A DNA stretch of 64,000 nt from Mycolicibacterium peregrinum (GTDB lineage: Bacteria; Actinomycetota; Actinomycetes; Mycobacteriales; Mycobacteriaceae). The notes below the pieces were generated by a model. The model saw only the letters and a program-made list of their open reading frames with translations. It was not told where the DNA came from and made no database searches. Where the stretch lies: NCBI RefSeq assembly GCF_001665785.1, contig NZ_LZSO01000031.1:186001-250000 (forward strand), given 5' to 3'. Numbering within the stretch: position 1 is the first letter of the stretch; each line of letters starts with the position of its first letter. Positions 34,263 to 42,887 of the stretch are shown here, piece by piece. The position numbers and the translations under genes are program-made.

Positions 34263-35319
34263 AGACCACTCTCACTGTGCGGCTGGTGGGCAGTGCCTGG
34301 CACGTCACCACCCAGCCCTCGGCAATCTCGTCGTCGTCGAGGGCGTCGTTGTTGAGCATGCGCGCGCTGCCCTGGACCACCTGGGCCATACATGTTCCAC
34401 ACGAACCGGTTTCGCAGGACGACGGCGCCTTCAGGCCGGCCAGCCGCGCCGTCTGCAGCAGGGTGTTGCCGGCGCGGTACGGCGCCGTGATCGTGCTGCG
34501 GTCGAGTTCGATGGTCACCTCTTCGGTGACCACGGGGTCGGTCGGGTCGGACGGCGGGATCGCAGCGACGCTGAACCGCTCCAGATGCACGTGCTGTTTG
34601 GGGATCCCGGTGTCGAGCAGAACGCGTTCGACGGTGTCCATGAATGGGGCAGGGCCGCAAACGTAGTAGTCGGTTTCAGCCTGGCCGTCGTTGCCGATGA
34701 AATCCGCGATGTGTTGCGGCGACACGACACCGTCGAGGTCGTCGAGATGATGGTGCACCTCGAGGCGAGCGCTGTGGGTGTCGACGAGGTCGGCCAATGC
34801 GTCGCGGAAGATCACCGAGTCGAGGTTGCGGTTGGCATAGAACAGTCGGGCCCTGCGGGTGCCTGCGGTCAGGACCGACTGCACCAGTGAGAACACCGGG
34901 GTGATGCCGCTCCCGCCGGCGAAGGTGACGACGTCACGGTCGGTGGCGGTGAGGACGAAGCGGCCCTCGGGCGGTGCGACGTGCAGTTCGTCGCCGACGC
35001 TGACAGTGTCGTTGACCCAGTTGGAGACCAGGCCGTCGCGATCACGCTTGACGGTGATCCGCAGATCGGGATCGACGGTCGGCGACGAGGACATCGAGTA
35101 GCACCGGCGGTGTTCGATCCCGGCGATGCTCGGGCGAATGGTGATGAATTGCCCTGCCGCATAACGGAACCGATCTCTGATCGGCTCGGGGATGTCGAGA
35201 ACCAGGGACACCGCGTCGGAGGTCTCCCGGATCACCTGCTTGACCCGGACGGGGGTGAACCCGTCGGCGTCGATCACCTCGGCGGATTCCGTGTGGGGGG
35301 TCGTCGTAGATGTCTCCAT
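34255..35319 (-). CDS. Ferredoxin-NAD(P)H reductase with C-terminal [2Fe-2S] domain (KshB/Rv3230c type)
   Basis: 354-aa electron-transfer reductase. Order: FAD-binding barrel with RRCYSMSSSP (residues ~70-80), NAD(P) domain with TFAGGSGITPVFSLV and YYVCGPAPFMDTVE, and a plant-type [2Fe-2S] domain with C-x4-C-x2-C (SSCETGSCGTC) and a distal Cys (VVTCQA). ATG 35319 gives the family's usual start; the frame upstream is leader. First gene of the Rieske operon and divergent from a DesA3-like desaturase, so it could serve the Rieske enzymes, the desaturase, or both (in M. tuberculosis DesA3 works with the related Rv3230c). Confidence 0.88.
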   Translation of the reverse strand: METSTTTPHTESAEVIDADGFTPVRVKQVIRETSDAVSLVLDIPEPIRDRFRYAAGQFITIRPSIAGIEHRRCYSMSSSPTVDPDLRITVKRDRDGLVSNWVNDTVSVGDELHVAPPEGRFVLTATDRDVVTFAGGSGITPVFSLVQSVLTAGTRRARLFYANRNLDSVIFRDALADLVDTHSARLEVHHHLDDLDGVVSPQHIADFIGNDGQAETDYYVCGPAPFMDTVERVLLDTGIPKQHVHLERFSVAAIPPSDPTDPVVTEEVTIELDRSTITAPYRAGNTLLQTARLAGLKAPSSCETGSCGTCMAQVVQGSARMLNNDALDDDEIAEGWVVTCQALPTSRTVRVVYE

Positions 35320-35331
35320 CGCGGCCAACAA

Positions 35332-35352
35332 TATCAAGTACTTGTCATTAAT
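35332..35352 (-). promoter_or_regulatory. 21-bp shared operator-like motif, copy 1
   Basis: Contains the palindrome CAAGTACTTG followed by TCATTAAT. Nineteen of 21 positions match the element at 40125-40145 read on its minus strand. Lies 13 nt before the reductase start in the divergent gap toward the desaturase. Probable site of the MarR regulator at 36677-37129. Strand is set to the direction of the adjacent operon. Confidence 0.6.
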
Positions 35353-35550
35353 CTCAAGTGGTAGATATCGAGGACGGTGCGGGGGCTTGGCCCGCTCCCG
35401 TCGAGGCACGCAGGCCATGCGTCGGCACCGCCATTTCTCCTGTTCGGCGCACCTCGATTACCCGTCGGTAAGTCTGAGGCTCTAGGCTGCGGTCTGACGC
35501 TCGCGGTGATTGTGCCGCTCTACCTGCCGCATACACCCGAGGACACCTTG

Positions 35551-36648
35551 ATGGCGATCGCCGATGTTCCCGCCTACCTGCATCTGAGCGGTGAAGATGT
35601 CGAAGAGATCGCCTATGAACTCGAGGTCATCCGCCGAGACGTCGAGGAGTCGCTCGGGGCGGCGGACGCCGCCTACATCCGGCGGGTGATCCACTTCCAG
35701 CGCGCGCTCGACGTCGCGGCGAGACTGATGATCGCCGGCACCCGGTCGAAGACCGGATGGTTGGTGGGAACCTGCGCGCTGGCGTACGCGAAGTCCATCG
35801 AGAACATGGAACTCGGCCACAACATCTCCCATGGCCAGTGGGATTGGATGAACGATCCCGAGATCCACTCCAACACGTGGGAGTGGGACATGGTCGGACA
35901 TTCCGCGCAGTGGCGGTACTCGCACAACTACCGGCACCACGTCTTCAGCAACGTGCTCGGGATGGACGAGGACATCGGCTACCGCCTGCATCGGGTCACC
36001 ACCGACCAGCCGTGGCGGTGGGTCCATCTGGCGACTCCGGTGCGAAACCTGGTGCTGGCCGCGATGTTCGAATGGGGCATCGCCCTGCACGGACTGCACT
36101 CCGAGCGGCTGCGGCACGAGACGCCAGACGGCCTTGCCGTCGAGAAGCGAAAGTTCTTCGGCAAGATCGCCCGCCAGTTGAGCAAGGATTACGTGGTCCT
36201 GCCCGCCCTGAGTCTGCGCCGGTGGCGTCGGACTCTGGCTGCCAACATCACCGCGAATGTGGTCCGGAACCTGTGGGTGTACGTGAACATCATCTGCGGG
36301 CACATCCCCGACGGCGCCGAGACGTTCGACCCGGCGGTGGTCACCGACGAGACCAAAGGCGAGTGGTATCTGCGGCAAATGGTCGGCACCGCAAACTTCA
36401 ACGCGAGCCGGCTGCTGGCGTTCTCAGGCGGTCACCTGTGCTACCAGATCGAGCATCACCTGTTCCCCGACCTGCCGAGCAACCGCCTCCCAGAGGTCAG
36501 CGTTCGCGTACGGGAACTGTGCGACAAGTACGACCTGCCCTACAACACGGCGTCGCTTCCGCGCCAGTACTTCCGGACGCAGCGGATCATCCACGGGTTG
36601 GCGTTTCCCGACTGGATGCTGAGCATCGGCCGCCGACGCCGCAAATAG
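35551..36648 (+). CDS. Membrane fatty acid desaturase, DesA3-like
   Basis: 365-aa integral membrane desaturase with the three histidine boxes: GHNISHGQW (H-x3-H), SHNYRHH (H-x3-HH type) and CYQIEHHLFP (QIEHH). The whole chain is strongly reminiscent of M. tuberculosis stearoyl-CoA desaturase DesA3 (Rv3229c), including NMELGHN, DWMNDPEIHS and LPSNRLPEVSVRVRE, but lacks the ~60-residue basic tail of DesA3. ATG 35551 begins MAIADVPAYLHL, the matching N-terminus. Divergent from the reductase. The acyl or other substrate may differ given its location in a catabolic cluster. Confidence 0.88.
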   Translation: MAIADVPAYLHLSGEDVEEIAYELEVIRRDVEESLGAADAAYIRRVIHFQRALDVAARLMIAGTRSKTGWLVGTCALAYAKSIENMELGHNISHGQWDWMNDPEIHSNTWEWDMVGHSAQWRYSHNYRHHVFSNVLGMDEDIGYRLHRVTTDQPWRWVHLATPVRNLVLAAMFEWGIALHGLHSERLRHETPDGLAVEKRKFFGKIARQLSKDYVVLPALSLRRWRRTLAANITANVVRNLWVYVNIICGHIPDGAETFDPAVVTDETKGEWYLRQMVGTANFNASRLLAFSGGHLCYQIEHHLFPDLPSNRLPEVSVRVRELCDKYDLPYNTASLPRQYFRTQRIIHGLAFPDWMLSIGRRRRK

Positions 36649-36676
36649 GCGAGCGCCCCGTGGGAAGGCGGAGACG

Positions 36677-37129
36677 TCATGGGTCGATGTGATCGGAGTG
36701 CGGGGTGTGCCCCGTGCCCTGTTCGATCACCCGACGCAGGAGTGTCTTCAGCTGCTCCTGCTCTTCGTCACTGAGCACGCCGAACACCCGCTCATGGGCG
36801 GCGACGGCGTCGGCGACCACCGCCGAGGCCACCGCCCGGCCTTCGTCGGTGAGGAAGACCTGCAGGATGCGTCCGTGCTGGGGATCCTGTTTGCGCTCGA
36901 CCAGGCCGCGTTTCTCCAGCGCGGTGAGCGCGAGCTGCACGCCCTGCGGGGTGATCAGCAGGCGACGGGCCAACTCGGCGCCCGACAAACCCGGTTGATT
37001 GGCCAGCTGGCGCAGGACACCGATCTGAGCCGTGGTGACCCCGTGGTCCTTGACCGACTCGTTGACTTCGGTGAGCGAGAAGTAGAACGCCTGTTTGAGC
37101 CACCACAGGGTGTTCTCGGTGAGGTCCAT
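36677..37129 (-). CDS. MarR-family transcriptional regulator
   Basis: 150-aa MarR: winged helix GLSGAELARRLLITPQGVQLALTALEKRGLVERKQDPQHGRILQVFLTDEGRAVA, flanked by dimerisation helices. ATG 37129 has AGGAG 8 nt upstream; GTG 37156 in frame is an alternative. It follows the amidohydrolase by a few tens of bases on the same strand, so it is the last gene of the second Rieske operon and is well placed to be autoregulated through the 21-bp motif at 40125-40145. Confidence 0.88.
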   Translation of the reverse strand: MDLTENTLWWLKQAFYFSLTEVNESVKDHGVTTAQIGVLRQLANQPGLSGAELARRLLITPQGVQLALTALEKRGLVERKQDPQHGRILQVFLTDEGRAVASAVVADAVAAHERVFGVLSDEEQEQLKTLLRRVIEQGTGHTPHSDHIDP

Positions 37130-37164
37130 GCTCTCGTCTCCTGCCGTGCCCGTCACTTTCGACG

Positions 37165-38433
37165 CTAGCGCACCTCGTGTTTGTAGATCTCGCCGTCCTT
37201 CATCACGAACCGCACATCGAGCGTCGCCGCGATGTCGACGCTGGGATCGCCCGCGACGGCAATGACATCGGCCAGATGGCCCGGGGTCAGCTGCCCCAGT
37301 TCATCGGCGGCGTCGACTAGGTCCGCGGCCACCAGTGTCGCTGCCTGCAACGCCTGCATCGGGGTCATGCCGCGTTCGACGAGGGCAACCAATTCCTTGG
37401 CGTTCTCGCCGTGCGGGACGGCCGGGGCGTCGGTGCCGCAGGCGATGCGGACCCCGGCGGCGATGGCCTTGGGAAGCATGGATTTTGCCCGGGGGAACAC
37501 CTCGAGTGCCTTCTTGCGCAGTTCCGGTGCGATCCGGTCGATGGCCATGGCGTCGGTCAGGTACGTGGTGGACACCAGGAACGTGCCGTGGTCGACCATC
37601 ATCTGGATCGTCTCGTCGCTGGCCAGAAAACCGTGTTCGATGCAGTCGATGCCGGCGCGGATACAGGCCTGGATCGCGGTGTCTCCGACCGCGTGGGCAG
37701 CGACCTTGACGCCTGCGCGGTGGGCCTCGTCGGCGATCGCGGCGAACTCGGCATCGGAGTACTGCTGGGCGCCCGGCGCGGTGCTGTGGGACATCACGCC
37801 ACCGGAGGCCGACACCTTGATCAGCTTGGCGCCGTGGCGGATCTGGTAGCGCACGCACGCGATGACGTCAGGTACCCCGTTGGCGATGCCCTCGGCGATC
37901 GACAGCGGCATGATGCCCGGTGCCAGCCGCTGGAAGACCGTGGGGTCGAGGTGGCCGCCGTAGGGGGTGACGGCGTGGCCGGCCGGATAGATGCGCGGAC
38001 CTTGATGCCAGCCCTGGTCGATGGCCCGCTGCAGGGCGACGTCGAGCAGGTAGCCGCCGGTCTTGACCATCAGGCCCAGGTTGCGGACAGTGGTGAACCC
38101 GGCGTCCAGCGTGGTGCGGGCGTTGACCGCGCCGCGCAGCGTCCGGTACGCCGGGTCGTCCTGCACGCCGTGCATCGGGGTCGGCAGGCCGCCGGGATTG
38201 CCCGGACCGCCGATCAGCAGGTTGAGTTCCATGTCCATCAGCCCGGGCAGCAGGGTGGCGTCGCCCAGATCGACGACGGTGGCCGAATCCGGCAGTGGCC
38301 CTGCGGGGTTGATGGCCTTGATGCGGTTGCCCTCGACGACCACCACGGCCGGGGAGTGGACCTGGCCGGCAGCCACGTCGACCCAACGGGCGGCGCGGAC
38401 GACCGTCGTTCTCACGTTGTCGGTCTGGGTCAC
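37165..38433 (-). CDS. Amidohydrolase-superfamily protein lacking the first HxH metal motif
   Basis: 422-aa amidohydrolase of the imidazolonepropionase/Xaa-Pro dipeptidase-like group. Where the family has GLIDMHVH, this protein reads LPGLMDMELNLL, so Glu and Asn replace both first-strand histidines. Other metal or catalytic positions are present: Lys in AKLIKVSASGG, His in VAAHAVGD, His in CIEHG and Asp in CGTDAP. GTG 38433 overlaps the small-protein stop (GTGA). It sits in the Rieske-2 operon between the small protein and MarR. Either a single-metal or altered hydrolase, or a non-hydrolytic relative. Confidence 0.8.
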   Translation of the reverse strand: MTQTDNVRTTVVRAARWVDVAAGQVHSPAVVVVEGNRIKAINPAGPLPDSATVVDLGDATLLPGLMDMELNLLIGGPGNPGGLPTPMHGVQDDPAYRTLRGAVNARTTLDAGFTTVRNLGLMVKTGGYLLDVALQRAIDQGWHQGPRIYPAGHAVTPYGGHLDPTVFQRLAPGIMPLSIAEGIANGVPDVIACVRYQIRHGAKLIKVSASGGVMSHSTAPGAQQYSDAEFAAIADEAHRAGVKVAAHAVGDTAIQACIRAGIDCIEHGFLASDETIQMMVDHGTFLVSTTYLTDAMAIDRIAPELRKKALEVFPRAKSMLPKAIAAGVRIACGTDAPAVPHGENAKELVALVERGMTPMQALQAATLVAADLVDAADELGQLTPGHLADVIAVAGDPSVDIAATLDVRFVMKDGEIYKHEVR

Positions 38434-38759
38434 GGCACCGGCTCGGCGACGCAGTCCAACGACGTGGCACCGGAGTCGGGTACCCGTGGCTGTTTCCAGC
38501 ACTCCACCGGGAACGACACTGTGATCATCGAATACAGCAGGTGCATCAGGTTGACCACGTCCTCGGGTAAGGCGTCGAGGCTGAACTTGTCGCAGAAGCT
38601 GATCGCCTCCTCTGCCCGCGGCGTGATCGCGTCGTAGAAGGCCTGCATCTCGGTCATGGTGCTGGCCAACCGCTTGCTGTAGCGCTGCGGCTCACTGGAC
38701 AGGCACCAGTCCGAAAACTGTTCGAGGTCGGCGAATTCGGCCGGCAGTTTGACGCTCAT
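38430..38759 (-). CDS. Small Rieske-associated protein of unknown function (copy 2)
   Basis: 109-aa soluble helical protein that starts 4 nt after the stop of the canonical Rieske oxygenase. Paralogue of the protein at 31824-32177 (roughly half of positions similar by eye, including RLASTMTEMQAFYDA and SFCDKFSLDALPED). Linked translation with both neighbours and repeated co-occurrence with a Rieske subunit point to a role in that oxygenase. No known domain recognised. Confidence 0.7.
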   Translation of the reverse strand: MSVKLPAEFADLEQFSDWCLSSEPQRYSKRLASTMTEMQAFYDAITPRAEEAISFCDKFSLDALPEDVVNLMHLLYSMITVSFPVECWKQPRVPDSGATSLDCVAEPVP

Positions 38760-38763
38760 CGGT

Positions 38764-40029
38764 TCACACTCCCGCGGTCTTGCGCTGGTAGTCGTCGATC
38801 CATGCCGCCGTCTCCTTGTGCAGGTGCCGAAGCAGGATCTCCTGATCGCACAGCAGGAACTCGTCGACCACCCGGGTCTCGATCGAGCTCTGGGTCGCCT
38901 CCAGGGTGTTGGCGTCCTGCAGTCCGTATTCCTTGAAGGAGACCGCAGCCAGCTCCTGGCCCAACCGCTCGCGCGGGGTTCGCGGTTGCGGGAAGTACAG
39001 CGTGCACTCGAAGGTGTGCGTGTTGAACGACGTCGGCCAGTAGTGGTACGTCAGATACCAGCCCTGGCCCCAGAACAAGATGACGAAGTTCGGGAACAAC
39101 TGGAACGAGTCCAGCCCCCACGGATCGCACTTGGCGGGGTTCAGCCCGACCGGCATCTCGCCGAGATCGGGCTTCTCCCACGGCCCGAAAAGTCCGCTCT
39201 GGCAGATGTCTTCAATGGGCTTGCGCATCTCGTCCGGCATCTCCCAGGCACGCACGCCAGACGTGCTCACCAGCCGGTGTGGCCCTTCGATCCGGTAGTG
39301 CGGGGCCTCGAATCCGGACTCCGCGGCAGCCTTCGAGTAGGCGGTGGGGGATTGGTTCGCGTGCAGGATGGGTGCGTGGTAGAACTCCTGGAAGGCGTCC
39401 ATATAGAGCTTCCAATTCGCCTTCACCTCAGAGCGATACGTGAATCGCGAGGTCATCTTGTCGAACGGGTAACCCTCCAGATCGGTGATCATGGGGCCCA
39501 GGAATTCACGCAGTGACTGCTCGGGCACCTTCGCGAAGTTGACGAAGATGAACCCCTCCCACACCTCGCAGTGCACGGGAACCAGGCCGTAGCGGCTCTT
39601 GTCCAGGTCGAAGAACTCTGCCTCCTGCTGGACGAAGGTCAGCTCACCGTCCAGGTCGTAACGCCAGGCGTGGTACTTGCAGGTGAACTGCCGGCACACT
39701 CCGCTGGTCTCCTCCAGCGGCATGTCGTCCCACACCAGCTTGTTGCCGCGGTGGCGGCAGACGTTGTGGAAGGCCCTGACCTCGCCGTCCTTGTTGCGGA
39801 CCACGATGATCGAGGTGTTGGCGGCCCGCATCTCCCGGGTGAAGTAGCTGCCCTTGCGTGAAAGCTGTTCGACCCGGCCGACATTCAGCCAGGCGCGTTT
39901 GAAGATCGCCTTGCGTTCCAGCTCGTAGATCTCCGGGCTGATCGAGTCTTCGTAGGACACCGGGCCGGTGCCCAGGTCCGGGTAGTGCTGAGTCCAGCTG
40001 CCTTCTGCCGGTTTGGGAAACCGAGCCAT
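38764..40029 (-). CDS. Rieske non-heme iron oxygenase alpha subunit (canonical cluster)
   Basis: 421-aa ring-hydroxylating-type oxygenase. The Rieske motif is standard: C91-R-H93 and C117-K-Y-H120. Iron-site helix NWKLYMDAFQEFYHAPILH supplies H218 and H223. N-terminus RFPKPAEGSWTQHYPDLGTGP is nearly the same as in the paralogue at 32180-33448. It needs an external reductase, most likely the one at 34255-35319, since no other reductase is in the window. First gene of the operon Rieske-small protein-amidohydrolase-MarR. Confidence 0.9.
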   Translation of the reverse strand: MARFPKPAEGSWTQHYPDLGTGPVSYEDSISPEIYELERKAIFKRAWLNVGRVEQLSRKGSYFTREMRAANTSIIVVRNKDGEVRAFHNVCRHRGNKLVWDDMPLEETSGVCRQFTCKYHAWRYDLDGELTFVQQEAEFFDLDKSRYGLVPVHCEVWEGFIFVNFAKVPEQSLREFLGPMITDLEGYPFDKMTSRFTYRSEVKANWKLYMDAFQEFYHAPILHANQSPTAYSKAAAESGFEAPHYRIEGPHRLVSTSGVRAWEMPDEMRKPIEDICQSGLFGPWEKPDLGEMPVGLNPAKCDPWGLDSFQLFPNFVILFWGQGWYLTYHYWPTSFNTHTFECTLYFPQPRTPRERLGQELAAVSFKEYGLQDANTLEATQSSIETRVVDEFLLCDQEILLRHLHKETAAWIDDYQRKTAGV

Positions 40030-40124
40030 GCCCGCTCCTAAAGAGATGTGATTCGACCGATGATGCCGACAAGGGGCTGCGCATGCCGGCCAGGGCTTCA
40101 GGCTCGACGGTAGACGGCGGTTCC

Positions 40125-40145
40125 ATCAATGACAAGTAGTTGATA
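40125..40145 (-). promoter_or_regulatory. 21-bp shared operator-like motif, copy 2
   Basis: On the minus strand it reads TATCAACTACTTGTCATTG followed by AT, matching 35332-35352 at 19 of 21 positions. It sits in the divergent gap between the Rieske-2 operon and the aldehyde dehydrogenase, about 30 nt from the latter's start. Probable MarR site. Confidence 0.6.
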
Positions 40146-40176
40146 ACCTGAATCGAACTGAGGCGGGAGAGTCTGG

Positions 40177-41637
40177 ATGGATCAACATCTTGGGGAGTAT
40201 CTCGGAATCGAGGCCGACTGGTCGCTTGACGGCGACGCTGCCGACACCGTGGAGGTGATCTCCCCGCACACCGGGCAACCCATCGCCCGGGTGGCGGCGG
40301 CCGGGCCCGCCGAGGTGGATGCGGCCGTCGCGGCCGCTCGTGCGGCGATTGACCACGGACCGTGGCCACGCCTCGACCCGGCGGACCGCATCGCGGCGGT
40401 GCGGCGGCTCGCCGAGGCCTACGCCGGGCGGCGCGGTGAGATGGCCCAACTGATCTCGGCCGAGATGGGTGCGCCGATCACTTTTGCCCAACGGGCGCAG
40501 GTCGGACTGCCGACGATGATGATGTCCGCGTTCAGCGACCTCGCCGAGACCTACCCCTGGCAGGAGACCCGCACCGGCTTCTTCGGATCGGACATACGTA
40601 TCCAGAAGCAGCCGGTGGGAGTCGTCGCCGCCATCGTGCCCTGGAACATGCCGCAGTTCCTGATCGTCACCAAACTGGTGCCGGCCCTGTTGGCCGGCTG
40701 CGCGGTGGTACTCAAACCCGCATCCGAATCCCCGTTGGATGCACTGCTTTTAAGCGACATGCTCAAAGAGATCGGCCTGCCCGACGGCGTCGTCTCGGTC
40801 ATCCAGGGGGATGCCGCCGTCGGTGCCCGCCTGGTCGGTCATCCCGGCGTCGACAAGGTCTCGTTCACCGGCTCCAGCGCTGCGGGTCGGGCCGTCGCAG
40901 CAGCCGCCGCGGCCAACCTGACCAAGGTCAGCCTCGAGCTCGGCGGCAAGTCGGCGGCCATCATCCTCGACGACGCCGACCCGGCCACGGTCGCAGCCGG
41001 GGTGCGCTCGGCCAGCCTGTCCAACAGCGGCCAGATCTGCAATGCGCTGACCCGCATCGTCGTCCCGGCCTCTCGGGAACATGAATTCGTCGACGCCCTG
41101 GCCGACCGGATGAACGCACTCGTCGTGGGCGATCCCGCCGATCCCGCCACCGAGCTGGGACCGCTCGTGTCCCGGCGCCAACAGCAACGTGTGCGCGACT
41201 ACATCGACCTCGGCAGGAGCGAGGGTGCCCGGCTGGTCTGCGGAGGCACCGATCTACCCGACGGTGTGGAGACCGGCTGGTACGTGCGGCCCACCCTGTT
41301 CGCCGGCGCTGACAACTCGATGCGGATTGCCCGCGAAGAGATCTTCGGTCCCGTCCTCACCGTGATCGGATACCGGGACGAGGACGAGGCGGTGGCGATT
41401 GCCAACGACTCCGATTACGGCCTGGCAGGCTCGGTGTGGACATCCGATCCAGACCGGGGAATCGGAATCGCCGAGCGTGTACAAACCGGGACTTTCGGGG
41501 TAAACCAGGGGTACACGATGGATCCGTTCGCACCGTTCGGCGGTATCAAGGACAGCGGCTACGGCCGGGAACTCGGCCGTGAAGGGCTCGACGGGTACGT
41601 CGAGACCAAGTCCATCGCCGTCGCGGCCACCCGGTGA
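40177..41637 (+). CDS. NAD(P)-dependent aldehyde dehydrogenase
   Basis: 486-aa aldehyde dehydrogenase. Seen: IVPWNMPQFLIVTKLVPALLAG, FTGSSAAGRAV, general-base Glu in LELGGKSAAI and catalytic Cys288 in NSGQICNALTR; C-terminal PFGGIKDSGYGRELGREGL. It oxidises an aldehyde intermediate to the acid in the cytoplasm. ATG 40177 gives the normal length. Divergent from the canonical Rieske gene and probably under the same control; the amidohydrolase gene follows after 16 nt. Confidence 0.9.
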   Translation: MDQHLGEYLGIEADWSLDGDAADTVEVISPHTGQPIARVAAAGPAEVDAAVAAARAAIDHGPWPRLDPADRIAAVRRLAEAYAGRRGEMAQLISAEMGAPITFAQRAQVGLPTMMMSAFSDLAETYPWQETRTGFFGSDIRIQKQPVGVVAAIVPWNMPQFLIVTKLVPALLAGCAVVLKPASESPLDALLLSDMLKEIGLPDGVVSVIQGDAAVGARLVGHPGVDKVSFTGSSAAGRAVAAAAAANLTKVSLELGGKSAAIILDDADPATVAAGVRSASLSNSGQICNALTRIVVPASREHEFVDALADRMNALVVGDPADPATELGPLVSRRQQQRVRDYIDLGRSEGARLVCGGTDLPDGVETGWYVRPTLFAGADNSMRIAREEIFGPVLTVIGYRDEDEAVAIANDSDYGLAGSVWTSDPDRGIGIAERVQTGTFGVNQGYTMDPFAPFGGIKDSGYGRELGREGLDGYVETKSIAVAATR

Positions 41638-41653
41638 TCGAAAGGGAATGACG

Positions 41654-42796
41654 ATGACCACGAGTACGTCGCCCAGGATTCCTGCCGCCGAACGCATCGC
41701 GGTGCGATGCGTTGATTCCGACGTGCATCCCGTGCCCCGACGGGGCGAGCTCGGTCAATACATACCCGAGCCGTGGCGGTCCAGATACTTCAATACCCAC
41801 GACGTCGGCGACCTGATCTACTACGACGCTCCTGACTACGCGCATGCGTATGCAATGCGTACCGATTCCTTCCCGTCCGACGGTGAATTCGCCGGCAGTG
41901 ACCCCGATCTCGCGTTCCGGCAGCTGATCATGGAGGCTGGAGCGGACATCGCAGTCCTGGAACCAGCGGCATACTCGGCCCACATTCCCGAGGCCAACCA
42001 TGTGATGAACTGCGCGCTGAACGACTGGCAGGCCAACCACTGGCTCGACAGTCACAACAACTGGCATGAGCGCTGGCGCGGATCCATCTGCCTGGCGGTC
42101 GAAGCACCGGAGTTGGGGGCGCAGGAGATCGAGCGGTGGGCCGGTCATCCCTACATGGCGCAGATCCTGATCAAGGCCGAGCCGCGTCCGTCGTGGGGCG
42201 ACCCGAAGTACGACCCGATCTGGGCCGCGGCGACAAAGCACGACATCACCGTGAGCTGCCACCTGTCCCGCGGTGAGTACGACGAACTCCCACTTCCGCC
42301 GGTCGGATTGCCCAGCTACAACCACGACTTCATGGTCACGTACTCGCTGCTGGCGGCCAACCAGGTGATGAGCCTGATCTTCGACGGCGTGTTCGACCGG
42401 TTCCCGACGCTGCGCATCGTTTTCGTCGAGCATGCATTCACCTGGATCCTGCCGCTCATGTGGCGGATGGATGCCATCTATGCGGCCCGTAAGGGTTGGA
42501 TGGACATCAAGCGCAAGCCATCGGAGTACGTCAAGGACCACATCAAATTCACCACCCAGCCCCTGGATTACCCCGAGGACAAGACCGAGTTGTCGCGGGC
42601 GTTCGAGTGGATGGAGTGCGAGAAGATCCTGCTGTTCTCCAGCGATTACCCGCACTGGACGTTCGATGATCCCCGCTGGCTGGTCAAGCATCTGCCCGAG
42701 CACGCCCGCGAACCCATCATGTTCCGCAACGGCATCGAGACGTACAAGCTGCCCGAGACCGTTCCGGTGCTCGAAGGTCAGGTCCGGGTCTTCTAG
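41654..42796 (+). CDS. Amidohydrolase family 2 (decarboxylase-type metal hydrolase)
   Basis: 380-aa TIM-barrel protein of the amidohydrolase-2 family, which includes ACMSD-type decarboxylases and hydratases. First metal motif is DSDVHP (D-x-H in place of HxH, normal for the family); later ligands lie in VSCHLSRG, FVEHAFTW and FSSDYPHWTFDDP. ATG 41654 is preferred over 41648 because AAAGGGA ends 7 nt before it. Likely acts late in the same pathway as the aldehyde dehydrogenase, for example on a carboxylated ring product (inference). Confidence 0.85.
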   Translation: MTTSTSPRIPAAERIAVRCVDSDVHPVPRRGELGQYIPEPWRSRYFNTHDVGDLIYYDAPDYAHAYAMRTDSFPSDGEFAGSDPDLAFRQLIMEAGADIAVLEPAAYSAHIPEANHVMNCALNDWQANHWLDSHNNWHERWRGSICLAVEAPELGAQEIERWAGHPYMAQILIKAEPRPSWGDPKYDPIWAAATKHDITVSCHLSRGEYDELPLPPVGLPSYNHDFMVTYSLLAANQVMSLIFDGVFDRFPTLRIVFVEHAFTWILPLMWRMDAIYAARKGWMDIKRKPSEYVKDHIKFTTQPLDYPEDKTELSRAFEWMECEKILLFSSDYPHWTFDDPRWLVKHLPEHAREPIMFRNGIETYKLPETVPVLEGQVRVF

Positions 42797-42808
42797 GACT
42801 GAATTCCC

Positions 42809-42873
42809 GCGCCGAAACTACGCGTTGTGACGGAATTTCGGCTGTTCGCATCAGAGATCGTAGTGCCGGCGCG
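42809..42873. repeat. Intergenic repeat element with imperfect terminal inverted repeats, copy A
   Basis: Ends CGCGCCGAAACTACG and (reverse) CGCGCCGGCACTACG pair imperfectly. The centre GTTGTGACGGAATTTCG also occurs in the element at 48533-48592. Lies between convergent genes, so it may also end transcription. Confidence 0.55.
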
Positions 42874-42887
42874 CGATAAGGGCGCGC

